From contig SCTX01000056.1 in the NCBI GenBank assembly GCA_004298385.1, positions 1 through 45,722 on the forward strand: DNA of 45,722 nucleotides, given 5' to 3'. The number at the start of each line of letters is the position of its first letter. Within the stretch, counting starts at the first letter, position 1. A program made the translations under genes and the position numbers. Shown piece after piece: positions 1-8,452 of this stretch. Under the pieces are notes generated by a model, which did not search any database, had not been told where the DNA came from, and saw only the letters and a list, made by a program, of their open reading frames with translations. This stretch comes from Betaproteobacteria bacterium. Its GTDB lineage: Bacteria > Pseudomonadota > Gammaproteobacteria > Burkholderiales > SG8-39.

Positions 1-6
1 TGGGAG

Positions 7-1791
7 TTATAGAAGTGCCATGTCGGCCGGGATGGGCACCGGAAAATCGAGCAGCAGTTGCGCGTAGGCTTTGCCCTGCGGGTCCATGCGGACCGAGGCG
101 ATGCCGCCGCCGCCCAGGGCTTCGTCCAGCAGAAAATTCAGCGCCTGCGTGCCGGGCAGGTCGAAGCGTTGCACGCGGCCCTTGACGAGGTGGGCGAACC
201 AGGCCGCTACGGCGGCTTCCGTCAGGGCGGCGCGGATGAAGGGCAAGTACTGGGGTTTGCGCGCGAGGATGCCGATGTTGGCGGCGTCACCTTTGTCGCC
301 GCTGCGTCCCCAAGCCAGTCGCACCAGCGGCAGCGTGCGTGTGCCACGCGCGAAGGCGTCGGCGCCGGGCAGGGGGCCGCCGACCTCGCGCAGCGCCGCC
401 GGATCGAAGGGCTTGCCCGTCCACTGCGGCGCCGCCACGGCCTGGCCGCCCATGTCGATGCTCGCCGACACCTGCGTCTTGGGAATCAGGCAGGAGAACA
501 GCCGCACCACCGGCTGCACCTTGGGCCGGCCCCCGGTGAAGCCGGTGATGGCCGGGGCCGACATCAGCGCCATTGGCGCTACTTCGCGCGAGAACAGCTC
601 GAGCGCATCCTTGACCGGATGGCGCACGCCTACCTTGAGCATCACTTCGCGCGCCGCGGGCCGCGCATGCGGGCCGTAGGTGTCTTCGGCGCCGATGGCC
701 TCGACACAGGTATCGGTGAAATCGGGCCAACTGCGCTGCGCATAGTGGCGGCGCATGCGCGCCAGCAGGGCCGCGCCGACGCGCCGCGCCTTGGCGCCGG
801 CATCGATGCCGCCGATCATGAACAGGCTCATGGCCCTGAAGCCGTCGGCGTAGGTCACGCTGACCTTGGCCTGGTCGGTCGGCGCGAGACCGCGTGCACC
901 CTTGACCTCGACGCGGTCGGATCCGACCTGGGTCAGTGTGACGCCGGTGAAGTCGCACACCACGTCGGGCAGCACGTAGGCGCGCGGGTCGCCGATTTCG
1001 TAGAGCAGTTGCTCGCCCACCGTCGAGGGGCAGACCAGCCCGCCGGTGCCTTCGGGCTTGGTGATAATGAAGCTGCCGTCGGCGCGGCATTCGGCGATGG
1101 GGAAGCCCACGTCGTCCCAGCCCGGCACCGTCTCCCAGTCGGTGTAGTTGCCGCCGGTGACATGCGTGCCGCACTCGATCAGGTGACCTGCCAGGCTGCC
1201 TTGCGCGAGGCGGTCGTGGTCGGCGGCGGTCCAGCCAAAGGCATGGATCAGCGGCGCCAGCGCGACCGCGCTGTCGACACAGCGGCCAGTGACCACAATA
1301 TCGGCGCCGGCATCGAGCGCGGCGGCAATGGGGAACGCGCCGAGATAGGCGTTGGCGCTCATCACCTTCTGCGGGAACGGCTCGCCGGAGAACATTTCCT
1401 TGACGCCGGCCGCCCGCAACGCCTCGAGCCGGGGCATCAGGTCGTCGCCGAGCACCGCGGCAATCTTCAGATCGACGCCTTCGGCGCGGGCGGCCGCGAC
1501 CAGCGCCGCGCGACAAGCGGACGGGTTGACACCGCCGGCGTTGGCGATGACTTTGATGCCGCGCGACTTTAGCTCCTTCATCAAGGGCTGCATGGTCGTC
1601 ACGAAATCCGGTGCGTAGCCTAGCGCCGGGTCTTTGGCCTTGGCTCGGATCAGCAGCGACATGGTGATCTCGGCCAGATAGTCGAACACCAGAACATTGA
1701 TGCCGCCGCGCTGCACCAGTTGGGCGGCGGCGAACTCGCTGTCGCCCCAGAAGCCCGAGGCGCAACCGATGCGAAGCGTGCTTGGTTTCAT
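7..1791 (-). CDS. AtuA-like protein (DUF1446) with C-terminal ferredoxin-fold domain
   Basis: The product is 594 residues. The first ~460 residues match the AtuA/DUF1446 family (N-terminal RIGCASGFWGDSE, then TGRCVDSAVALAPL and GTHVTGGNYTDW). From about residue 485 there is the small AtuA-associated domain with GRSGDKGDAANIG, so both parts are fused here. The family is named after atuA of the Pseudomonas acyclic terpene utilisation cluster; its reaction is, to my knowledge, not firmly established, and I assign none. The ATG at 1791 is chosen over the longer open frame (to 1896) because it has AAAGGAG just upstream and begins the conserved family sequence. It is the last visible gene of a minus-strand operon, 70 bp after the metallo-hydrolase gene. 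Family identity is confident; role is inferred from context with the nearby acyl-CoA carboxylase. Confidence 0.9.
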   Translation of the reverse strand: MKPSTLRIGCASGFWGDSEFAAAQLVQRGGINVLVFDYLAEITMSLLIRAKAKDPALGYAPDFVTTMQPLMKELKSRGIKVIANAGGVNPSACRAALVAAARAEGVDLKIAAVLGDDLMPRLEALRAAGVKEMFSGEPFPQKVMSANAYLGAFPIAAALDAGADIVVTGRCVDSAVALAPLIHAFGWTAADHDRLAQGSLAGHLIECGTHVTGGNYTDWETVPGWDDVGFPIAECRADGSFIITKPEGTGGLVCPSTVGEQLLYEIGDPRAYVLPDVVCDFTGVTLTQVGSDRVEVKGARGLAPTDQAKVSVTYADGFRAMSLFMIGGIDAGAKARRVGAALLARMRRHYAQRSWPDFTDTCVEAIGAEDTYGPHARPAAREVMLKVGVRHPVKDALELFSREVAPMALMSAPAITGFTGGRPKVQPVVRLFSCLIPKTQVSASIDMGGQAVAAPQWTGKPFDPAALREVGGPLPGADAFARGTRTLPLVRLAWGRSGDKGDAANIGILARKPQYLPFIRAALTEAAVAAWFAHLVKGRVQRFDLPGTQALNFLLDEALGGGGIASVRMDPQGKAYAQLLLDFPVPIPADMALL

Positions 1792-1861
1792 GCTTGTCTC
1801 CTTTCGTGGTCTGGGTATTGAATCAGGCGCGAGTGGAAGCGGTGGCAGCGCCGGCGGGTGT

Positions 1862-3505
1862 TCAAAGCAGCGCCAGTTGCTCGATGCGTTGCACATGTGC
1901 TGCCAGTGATCGCTTGGCCAGTGGCCAGAGCGCTTCGGGTGTGTCGTCGTAGGCGAGAGCCACCCACGCGTCGGGGCCGGCCCGTGGCGCCGAACGCATG
2001 GCGGCCAGTACCTTGGTCTCGCGCCGCAGCCGGTGCGCTTTCAACTGCGCAATGGCCCGTGCGGCAAAGCCGATCACATGACCATGCGCCGGCAAGATGA
2101 ACTCGATATTGTCTTGCTCGCAAGCCGCCGCCAGACGGTCCAGCGAATCGAGGTAGGCGCTCATGTCGCCGTCCGGCGGGTCGATGATGGTGGTGCTGCC
2201 GCTCAGGATGTGGTCGCCCGAGAACAGCAGCCCGTCCTGTTCGAGCACCAGGCAGAGGTGATTGGCGGCATGGCCCGGTGTGTGCACCACGCGCAGGGTG
2301 ATCGGGTGGTCGCCGTCGCGCAGCGCCAGACGCTCGCCGTCGCCCAAGACGCGGTCGGGTGTGAACTGCGAAGCCGCTCGGGCGGTTGCGGCCGACGCTA
2401 AACCCAAAACAGGCGGCGTGCGGCCTGTCAGTCGGGCGCAGGCGGCGGCCAGCGGCCGCGCCGCCGGCGAGTGATCGGGGTGCGAATGGGTGCAGACGAT
2501 CGCCTCGACCTCACCCGCGGTCAGCGCGAGCAGGCGTTCGACGTGGTCCATGTGCAGGGCGCCCGGGTCGATGACGATGTAGCCGCTGCGCGCGCTGCCC
2601 ACGATGTAGCTGTTGGTGCCGGGCCCCGTCATGACGCCGGCGTTGGGAGCCGTCAAGCGCCGCAGGTGCCGCAGCAGCGGAACCGGCCGCTCATGCTGCC
2701 AGTCGAGCGAGTGTTCAATCTGCCCGTCCGGGCACACCAGCGCGAGCTCGCCGTAGGGCGGTTCGTGTTCCATGAAGCGCTGCGCTTGACCGTCGACAAG
2801 GCCGCCTCGCGGGCAGGAGTTCCACAGCGGTTCGTCTTGCGCACAAGCCGCGAGTGCCTGCTCGGCCCGCTCGAATGCCGACAACCAGAGCAAGGTGTGG
2901 ATGGTCGGAAAGATCATGAAGAAGTTGCCGGCCCGGTGGCGCGCGAGCGCGTCATGCGGCCTGACCCAGACCGGTTCAAACTGCTCCAGTTCGTCGGCCA
3001 ACGGCTCCTGCCGCTCTGGCATCAGCGCGGCAAAGAAGGCGGTGTCGAAACGCTTGGGCCCGTCGCGGTCGGTGGTCCAGCGTGCCAGCGGGCGCACCTT
3101 ATCGACAGCCAGCAACCAGCCCCTGGATTGCAATTGCGGGTACAGCGCAAGGCCGCGGTCCAGACCTTGAAGGTCCGCCGTGGTGACCGGCGTGCCGTCC
3201 GGGCGCGCCGCCAGCAGGACGCCCAATTCCTCGAAGGTTTCGCGCAGGGCCGCCAGCACCGCTGCGTGCCGCAGCTCCTCCATGCCCGGCTTGGTTCGCG
3301 CCAGCCGGTGTGCGTGCCGGTCTTCCGCGTCGATGCGCCCTCCCGGGAACACGTAGGCGCCGGGCAGGAAGCTCGCGTTCGGCGAGCGCCGGGTCATCAA
3401 CACCTCGACCCCGTGCTCGCCATCGCGCAACAGCAGCAGTGTGGCAGCCGGGAGCGCGGCTACGGGTTCCTTTCGCGGGTGTAGTTGCTGTGCGGCGCGG
3501 ACCAT
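1862..3505 (-). CDS. Nudix hydrolase / metallo-beta-lactamase-fold hydrolase fusion
   Basis: The 547-residue protein joins two hydrolases. Residues ~15-200 form a Nudix domain: PGAYVFPGGRID near 48-59, and a Nudix-box-like helix ending RETFEELG (88-95), as in the CoA-diphosphatase/NUDT19-like branch. Residues ~275-547 are a metallo-beta-lactamase fold of the LACTB2/glyoxalase II type, with the zinc motif HSHPDH at 340-345, then HTPGHAANH, SGDHILSGS and PAHGH. Known relatives cleave (di)phosphate esters of CoA and thioesters or phosphoesters respectively. A housekeeping role in clearing stalled or damaged acyl-CoA would suit this operon, but that is inference. It starts 25 bp after the VWA gene on the same strand, so co-transcription is likely. 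Confidence 0.88.
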   Translation of the reverse strand: MVRAAQQLHPRKEPVAALPAATLLLLRDGEHGVEVLMTRRSPNASFLPGAYVFPGGRIDAEDRHAHRLARTKPGMEELRHAAVLAALRETFEELGVLLAARPDGTPVTTADLQGLDRGLALYPQLQSRGWLLAVDKVRPLARWTTDRDGPKRFDTAFFAALMPERQEPLADELEQFEPVWVRPHDALARHRAGNFFMIFPTIHTLLWLSAFERAEQALAACAQDEPLWNSCPRGGLVDGQAQRFMEHEPPYGELALVCPDGQIEHSLDWQHERPVPLLRHLRRLTAPNAGVMTGPGTNSYIVGSARSGYIVIDPGALHMDHVERLLALTAGEVEAIVCTHSHPDHSPAARPLAAACARLTGRTPPVLGLASAATARAASQFTPDRVLGDGERLALRDGDHPITLRVVHTPGHAANHLCLVLEQDGLLFSGDHILSGSTTIIDPPDGDMSAYLDSLDRLAAACEQDNIEFILPAHGHVIGFAARAIAQLKAHRLRRETKVLAAMRSAPRAGPDAWVALAYDDTPEALWPLAKRSLAAHVQRIEQLALL

Positions 3506-3530
3506 GGGGCAAATAGCGTCGGGGGGCGCC

Positions 3531-4964
3531 TCAGGCGCTGGCCGAGTGGGCGCGCAGCAGTGCGTCGAGGGTGCGCTCGAGGTGCATGATGGAGTTGCAT
3601 TCGCGGGCTATGTGGCAATAGGGCGCGTAGTGCTTCATTTCCGAGTCGCCCAGACCCCAGAACGCGACCGGCTCGGGGTTGAGCCAGATGACCCGGCGGG
3701 CGCGCTGGTAGAGCAACTGCATGATTTCGGCGCGGGCTTCGCCGCGGTTGTTGCGCGCGTCGCCGAGGATCAGCACCGTGGTGCGGCGACCGATGTCATC
3801 GAGCAACTGCTCGTGGATGTCGAGCAGCACCTGCCCGTAGTCGGTGCCGCTGCCGCCCACCGCCTGCATCACTTTGTCGACCGCCTGTTCGACCGGGAGC
3901 GATTCGAAGGTCTCGCTCACGTCGACGAGGTGATTGGTGAACGCGAAGCTGCGCAGGTCGCTCACCTGCTCGCCCAGGCTGTGCAGGAACAACAGCAGGA
4001 AGCGCGCGTATTGGCGCACCGAGCCGCTGACGTCGCAGATGGCCACCACGCGCGGCCGATCGACTACCTTGGCGCGCCAGAAGGTCTCGAACATCACGCC
4101 GTCGTAGGCCGCGTTCTTGCGCAGGGTCCTGCGGAAGTCGAGCTGGCCGCGCACCCGGCGCTTCTTGCGCCGCGAGTGGCGCTCGGCCAAGCGCTTGGCC
4201 ATCTTGTACACGATGACGTGCATGCGCGCGAAATCGCGCGCCTCGATGTTGGACAGCCTCTGCGACAGGAGGAAGTCGTCGTGCAACTGGCGCGTAGGCG
4301 CCGTTCCGTAGAGCGCAAGCTTGCGCTCCACGTAGTTACGCACCTCCGCGTACAGCCGTTTGCGCGCCAGCTCGAGCCGGCGGGCATGCTCGGGCGCGAG
4401 GGTCTGCCGGCGCGCGTCGGCAATCTCGCGCTCCAGCGATTCCAGACCCATGGCCTGCTGTATCTTCAGCGTGTAGTAGCCCTTTTGCGTGAAGAACCAG
4501 ATGTCGGTCAGGCCGATCTCACGCGCCGCTTCCTGCATGCGCTTGGCCAGCGCCGCCGAGTCGCCCGACAGCAGCAACTGCGACAGCGCCTGGCCGCCGC
4601 CGCCGCGGCAGCCGCCGGAGCCGCCCGAGCCGGCGGCGCCCTGCGACTTCGCCGGCTCATCGCCCGGTGGCGCTGTCGCCTCGCTCGGGCCGGCGCCCGA
4701 AGCGGGTTCTGCCGGGGGCTGCGGCGCAAGCGCCTTTTCGAAGTCGAAGGATTCGAAGTGAAAGAAACGCTCGAAAACGTCGTCGCAGAGGGCTCGGTCG
4801 GAGATCGTCTTCGCCAGCGTCGCGCCGAGCGCGCTTTTCAGCAGAGTGCGGTCGCTCCAGCCGACCAACTGGACGGCGCGAGCCGCATCCACCTGCGCGT
4901 TCAGGCTGACATCGAGGTCGCTGCCGCGCAGCGCCTTGAAGAAGTCTTCAAGCGTGGCTTGCAT
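3531..4964 (-). CDS. VWA domain protein of the CoxE family
   Basis: The product has 477 residues. The C-terminal half carries a von Willebrand A domain whose metal-ion site is DVSGS at 311-315, followed by GSGTDYG (T374), as in CoxE-like proteins. The N-terminal part is helical and contains a low-complexity Pro/Ala/Gly/Ser linker at about residues 80-125, then a very basic stretch (RRKKRRVRG, ~265-273). CoxE-type VWA proteins work with a MoxR AAA+ ATPase as a chaperone or cofactor-insertion pair. That partner is encoded immediately upstream and overlaps it by 17 bp, indicating translational coupling. No client metalloenzyme gene is visible in the window. Family assignment is firm; the client is unknown. 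Confidence 0.9.
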   Translation of the reverse strand: MQATLEDFFKALRGSDLDVSLNAQVDAARAVQLVGWSDRTLLKSALGATLAKTISDRALCDDVFERFFHFESFDFEKALAPQPPAEPASGAGPSEATAPPGDEPAKSQGAAGSGGSGGCRGGGGQALSQLLLSGDSAALAKRMQEAAREIGLTDIWFFTQKGYYTLKIQQAMGLESLEREIADARRQTLAPEHARRLELARKRLYAEVRNYVERKLALYGTAPTRQLHDDFLLSQRLSNIEARDFARMHVIVYKMAKRLAERHSRRKKRRVRGQLDFRRTLRKNAAYDGVMFETFWRAKVVDRPRVVAICDVSGSVRQYARFLLLFLHSLGEQVSDLRSFAFTNHLVDVSETFESLPVEQAVDKVMQAVGGSGTDYGQVLLDIHEQLLDDIGRRTTVLILGDARNNRGEARAEIMQLLYQRARRVIWLNPEPVAFWGLGDSEMKHYAPYCHIARECNSIMHLERTLDALLRAHSASA

Positions 4965-5916
4965 GGTGGATCTCGGCGTCCTTGCGCGCCTGGTTCAGCA
5001 GGGCCGGCAGTTGCTCGTCCGCCGAGTCGATGTCGCCCTCGAATTTCAGGAACACGTTCAGGGTTTCGCGCACCAGGTCGAGGCTCAGATGTTCGGCATT
5101 GAGCAGCAGCAGCGTCTTGGCCCAGTCGATGGTCTCGCTGATCGAGGGCTGCTTCTTCAAGTCAAGCTGGCGCACCGCCTGGATGAAGGCGACCAACTCA
5201 CGGTTCAGCGCGGCCGACAAACCCGGCACGCGCCGCTCCAGAATGCGCCGCTCGAGCGCCGGCTCGGGAAACGGAATGTGCAGGTGCAGGCAGCGGCGCT
5301 TGAGCGCATCGCTCATCTCGCGCGTGTTGTTGCTGGTGAGGAAGACGATGGGCTTGACCTTGGCCTTGATCGTGCCCAGTTCGGGGACCGACACCTGAAA
5401 GTCCGACAGCACCTCGAGCAGGAAGGCCTCGAACTCGGGGTCGGACTTGTCCACCTCGTCCACCAGCAGCACGCAGCCGCGTTCCTGGTGCAAGGCCTGG
5501 TACAGCGGCCGCGGCTCGAGGAAATGCGCGGAGAAGAACAGGTCGTCATGCGCATGCAGCCGCTCCATCGACGCGGCCAGCCCGATGGCGCCGGCCATCA
5601 TCTCGCCCAGCTTGTCCTTCAGCAGTTGCGTGTACAGCATTTGCTTGCCGTATTTCCATTCGTACAGCGCCTTCGACTCGTCCAGGCCTTCGTAGCACTG
5701 CATGCGGATCAAGGGGACGTCGAGAATCTGTGCCATGGCCTTGGCCAGCTCGGTTTTGCCGACGCCGGCCGGACCTTCAACCAGGATCGGCTTTTCCAGG
5801 TTGAAGCCAAGGTAGACGGCGGTCGCGATCCCGCGGCTGGCGATGTAGTCGACCGCAGCGAAACGCCGTGCCAGCACATCGACGGAATCAAAGTGCGGTT
5901 GGTGAAATGACTTCAT
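4948..5916 (-). CDS. MoxR-family AAA+ ATPase
   Basis: A 322-residue cytoplasmic AAA+ ATPase. Walker A is GPAGVGKT (48-55), Walker B LLVDEVD (150-156), sensor 1 TSNN (194-197) with the following arginines RRC (207-209). Length and motifs fit MoxR/CoxD-like ATPases, which remodel or activate protein complexes with a VWA partner; that partner is the next gene. The ATG at 5916 was chosen because AAGGAA lies just upstream and typical MoxR sequence begins there. The frame stays open up to 6129, directly beside the operator, so an N-terminal extension of 71 residues cannot be excluded, but that extension is unlike the family. The probable promoter lies at 6149-6177. Confidence 0.9.
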   Translation of the reverse strand: MKSFHQPHFDSVDVLARRFAAVDYIASRGIATAVYLGFNLEKPILVEGPAGVGKTELAKAMAQILDVPLIRMQCYEGLDESKALYEWKYGKQMLYTQLLKDKLGEMMAGAIGLAASMERLHAHDDLFFSAHFLEPRPLYQALHQERGCVLLVDEVDKSDPEFEAFLLEVLSDFQVSVPELGTIKAKVKPIVFLTSNNTREMSDALKRRCLHLHIPFPEPALERRILERRVPGLSAALNRELVAFIQAVRQLDLKKQPSISETIDWAKTLLLLNAEHLSLDLVRETLNVFLKFEGDIDSADEQLPALLNQARKDAEIHHASHA

Positions 5917-6129
5917 GAGTTTCCTTGGCGCGCAGCAGTTTCTCGCCGGCTTGGAGTTGTCGGAAATCGGCGACGCCGCGCGCGAATGCCCTGCACCAGG
6001 CGCAGGTCGCGCCCCAGCGCAAGCAGTGCGTGTTTGTCGGTGAAGCGTGTGCGCGGAATCATGGATTTTGATGGCCTTGTTGATCGAGCCGAGCGTCGGG
6101 CGGTAGTTGGCGTTGACGTAAGCAGACAC
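5888..6129 (-). other. Leader of the moxR operon, possibly a frame-broken small gene
   Basis: This ~210-bp stretch separates the probable transcription start from the moxR ATG. Read from the ATG at 6129, protein-like sequence appears successively in three frames: MSAYVNANYRPTLGSINKAI, then FTDKHALLALGRDLRLVQ near 6045-5992, then FARGVADFRQLQAGEKLLRA ending at a TGA at 5888-5890 inside moxR. That pattern is what a short gene with two frameshifts (real or from sequencing) would leave. I do not recognise the protein. It may equally be an untranslated leader, since GC-rich DNA yields plausible peptides by chance. Confidence 0.25.
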
Positions 6130-6134
6130 TCGAC

Positions 6135-6177
6135 CTAACGCTCGTTAGAGTATATCCGTGGCCGCCGACAAAGACAA
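6135..6177 (-). promoter_or_regulatory. Promoter and palindromic operator of the moxR-atuA operon
   Basis: Reading leftward there is a -35 TTGTCT (6172-6177), a 17-bp spacer and a -10 TATACT (6149-6154). Directly downstream, covering the expected start of transcription, is the perfect palindrome CTAACG-CT-CGTTAG (6135-6148). Nearly the same 14-mer occurs at the carboxylase promoter (14123-14136), and a 12/14 match occurs at the tetR promoter (37266-37279). A repressor bound here would block initiation. Assignment to the TetR protein at 36401-37030 is inference. Confidence 0.7.
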
Positions 6178-6277
6178 CCATGGGGTCCCAAAAATCAAGT
6201 AACGCAAAAATAAGAGCCTCCCGCGTTTTGTCCTTCGTAAGATCAAATGAGACCGCTACCCAGCCGTTTCCCAGCAG

Positions 6278-6303
6278 CTAACGGACACTCGTTCTGTTAT
6301 ACT
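6278..6303 (+). promoter_or_regulatory. Probable extended -10 promoter of the crotonase-CoA transferase operon
   Basis: TGTTATACT (6295-6303) is an extended -10 element (TG, one base, TATACT); no convincing -35 lies 16-18 bp upstream. Just before it are the half-sites CTAACG (6278-6283) and CGTT (6290-6293), the operator arms of the neighbouring promoter but with a 6-bp instead of 2-bp centre, so control by the same repressor is possible but unproven. Between the two divergent promoters (6178-6277) nothing else was recognised. Confidence 0.45.
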
Positions 6304-6377
6304 GAACATTGTTGTCATAACCCGGTTGGCCCATCGCATAGACCGTGCGCCAATCATACCCGCATGGGAGATCCAGA

Positions 6378-7166
6378 TTGCCTGCCGAACCCCCGATTCG
6401 ATTTGACACCGATGCCGACGGCATCGGCACGCTGACGCTCAACCGGCCGGAGCAGCTCAACGCGTTCGACCTCAACATGATCGATGCCTGGCGCGCGGCG
6501 CTCGAACGGGCCGAGGTCGATGATCGCGTCAAGGTCATCGTCGTCACCGGCGCGGGCCGCGGCTTTTGTGCCGGCGGCGACTTCGAGGAAATGGCCAAGT
6601 TCAGCGAACTCGACAGTTTGGAACGCAAGAACTTTCTCTATCGGCACGTTCACCTCATCGCGCTGGCGATCGAGCGGATGGAAAAGCCGATTATCGCCGC
6701 CATCAACGGCCCGGCGCGCGGCGCCGGGTGTGACATGGCGCTGATGTGCGACCTGCGGCTGATGGCGCAATCGGCCACGCTGGCGGAGAGCTACATCAAC
6801 ATCGGACTGATCGCCGGTGACGGCGGCGCCTGGTTCCTGCCGCGCCTCATCGGCAGCGCGCGCGCGCTCGAGCTGCTCTGGACCGGTCGTGTGGTCGCCG
6901 CCGAAGAAGCGGAGCGTATCGGCATGGTCAATCGCGTGGTGCCCGACGCCGAGCTGATGAACGCCACCCGCGAGCTGGCGCGCAGCATCGCCGCCAAGCC
7001 GCAGCAGGCCGTGCGCTTTTTCCGCCGCGCCGTCTACCAGAGCCAGAGCATTGCGCTTTCGACCCACCTCGACATGGTGTCGTCGCACATGGCGGTGCTC
7101 GAAGACACGCCCGAACATCGCGCCGGCATTGCCGCTTTCCGCGGCCGCTCGCGCGGCGCCAAGTAA
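6378..7166 (+). CDS. Crotonase-family enoyl-CoA hydratase/isomerase
   Basis: 262 residues from the chosen TTG, the usual length of the family. GGGAG lies 7 bp upstream of this TTG; an in-frame GTG at 6345 would add 11 residues. The CoA-binding and oxyanion features are clear: TLNRPEQLNAFD, GAGRGFCAGGDF and GPARGAGCDMALMCDLR. The two glutamates used by classical enoyl-CoA hydratase (GGCE and QPE) are Asp (GAGCD) and Tyr (AESY) here, so simple hydration may not be its reaction; isomerase or other crotonase chemistry is possible. It is the first gene of a two-gene plus-strand operon with a CoA transferase, which suggests catabolism of one activated acid. Family is certain, reaction is not. Confidence 0.88.
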   Translation: MPAEPPIRFDTDADGIGTLTLNRPEQLNAFDLNMIDAWRAALERAEVDDRVKVIVVTGAGRGFCAGGDFEEMAKFSELDSLERKNFLYRHVHLIALAIERMEKPIIAAINGPARGAGCDMALMCDLRLMAQSATLAESYINIGLIAGDGGAWFLPRLIGSARALELLWTGRVVAAEEAERIGMVNRVVPDAELMNATRELARSIAAKPQQAVRFFRRAVYQSQSIALSTHLDMVSSHMAVLEDTPEHRAGIAAFRGRSRGAK

Positions 7167-7180
7167 GAGGAGGCAGCGCC

Positions 7181-8374
7181 ATGACGGGCATTCTCAAAGA
7201 CATCACCGTCGTCGACTTATCGCGGCTGATCGCGGGACCCTATGTGGGGATGGTGCTTGCCGACCTCGGCGCGCGCGTCATCAAGGTCGAGGCGGTGAGC
7301 GGTGAGGAGGGGCGTCATTTCGGCCCGCCGTTCTACGGCGAGTCCAGCGTCACTTTCATGACCTGCAACCGTGGCAAGGAGTCGCTCGCGCTGGACATCC
7401 GCACGCCCGCGGGGCGCAAGGTGCTGGAGCGCCTGATCGTCAAGTCGCAGGCGCTGGTGCACAACTTCCGCCCCGACTTTGTCGAGGCCAATGCCTTGAC
7501 CTACGACGCGGTACGGCGGCTCAACCCCGCGATCGTGTACTACATGGTCACCGCTTTCGGTGAACGAGGCGGCTACCGGCTGAGGCCTTCAGTGGACAGC
7601 GTGGTGCAAGGTATGGCGGGCGCCTTCTTCGCCAGTGGCGAGGCGGGGGATCCGCCGATTCGCGTCGGCCTGCCGATCATCGACGTGGCGGCGGGAATGT
7701 GCGGCGCCCTAGGCGTGCTTGCCGCGGTGATGCACTTGCAGCAGACCGGCCGGGGGCAGCGTGTGGAGGCTACGCTGGCCGACACCATGTTCAATTTCAT
7801 GGCGTGCAAGGTGGGCGAATTCGCGGTCGACAAGCGTGAGCCGGTGCGCTCGGTGAACCTGCCGATCGCCGTGCCGAGCCGCCACTTTCGCGCCTCCGAT
7901 GGCGCCTGGTTCAGCGTGTCGGTGGTGAACGAAGGCGCCTTCCGGCGCTTTTGCGGCGTCGTCAACCGGCCCGATTGGCTGGCCGATTCGCGCTATAGCC
8001 GAAACGCCGCGCGCGTTGCCAACCGGTCTGCGCTGCTGGCCGAGCTAGAGGCGATCTTCATCACCCGTCCGGCTGCCGAGTGGGTGGCCGCATTCGAGGC
8101 CAACGACATTCCCTGCGGTCCGGTGAACAGCGTGTCCCAGGCGATGTCCGACCCGGTGCTGGCCGGCCGTTTCGTCGAGCATCCGGCAATGCCCGGCCTG
8201 CCGCTGATTCCGTTTCCGGCGCAACTCGCCGAGGGCATGCTCCGGCCGGATGCGATGTCGCCGCCGCCCAAGCTCGGTGAGCACAGTGAGAGCATTCTCC
8301 GCGAATTGGGTTACGCTCCTGCCGAAGTAGCCCAGCTCGCGCGCGACGGCGTGGTGCGACTGCACTCGAACTAA
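7181..8374 (+). CDS. Family III CoA transferase (CaiB/BaiF type)
   Basis: 397 residues, a full-length CaiB/BaiF-family CoA transferase. The N-terminus (VVDLSRLIAGPYVGMVLADLGARVIKVE) is the family signature, and Asp168 in PIIDVAAG aligns with the catalytic aspartate that carries the acyl and CoA intermediates. Such enzymes move CoA from a donor thioester to a free acid in the cytoplasm without ATP. GAGGAGG lies 7 bp before the ATG, and the gene starts 14 bp after the crotonase stop, so the two are co-transcribed. The transferase could activate the acid that the crotonase then handles; the specific acid cannot be deduced. Downstream the gene converges with the minus-strand SDR operon. Confidence 0.93.
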   Translation: MTGILKDITVVDLSRLIAGPYVGMVLADLGARVIKVEAVSGEEGRHFGPPFYGESSVTFMTCNRGKESLALDIRTPAGRKVLERLIVKSQALVHNFRPDFVEANALTYDAVRRLNPAIVYYMVTAFGERGGYRLRPSVDSVVQGMAGAFFASGEAGDPPIRVGLPIIDVAAGMCGALGVLAAVMHLQQTGRGQRVEATLADTMFNFMACKVGEFAVDKREPVRSVNLPIAVPSRHFRASDGAWFSVSVVNEGAFRRFCGVVNRPDWLADSRYSRNAARVANRSALLAELEAIFITRPAAEWVAAFEANDIPCGPVNSVSQAMSDPVLAGRFVEHPAMPGLPLIPFPAQLAEGMLRPDAMSPPPKLGEHSESILRELGYAPAEVAQLARDGVVRLHSN

Positions 8375-8381
8375 AGACGGT

Positions 8382-8420
8382 CTCGGCCGCCAGCGCAGGC
8401 CCGATGACCCGGCAGCCGAG
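8382..8420. terminator. Hairpin between convergent operons
   Basis: CTCGGCCGCC (8382-8391) and GGCAGCCGAG (8411-8420) pair over 10 bp with one G-T position around a 19-nt loop, in the 78-bp gap between two converging operons. There is no T-run on either side, so this is a candidate bidirectional transcription end rather than a textbook intrinsic terminator. Confidence 0.4.
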
Positions 8421-8452
8421 CCACGAATTCCGGTGGCAGCAAGCCGTAACTA

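Noticed and set aside
58-1572. Plus-strand open frame of about 500 codons opposite the AtuA-like gene
   Set aside because: Composition is that of an antisense shadow; the AtuA family sequence on the minus strand is continuous.
3441-5102. Plus-strand open frame of about 550 codons opposite the VWA and MoxR genes
   Set aside because: Arginine/valine/alanine-rich shadow of GC-rich codons; no domain, and the opposite strand has clear motifs.
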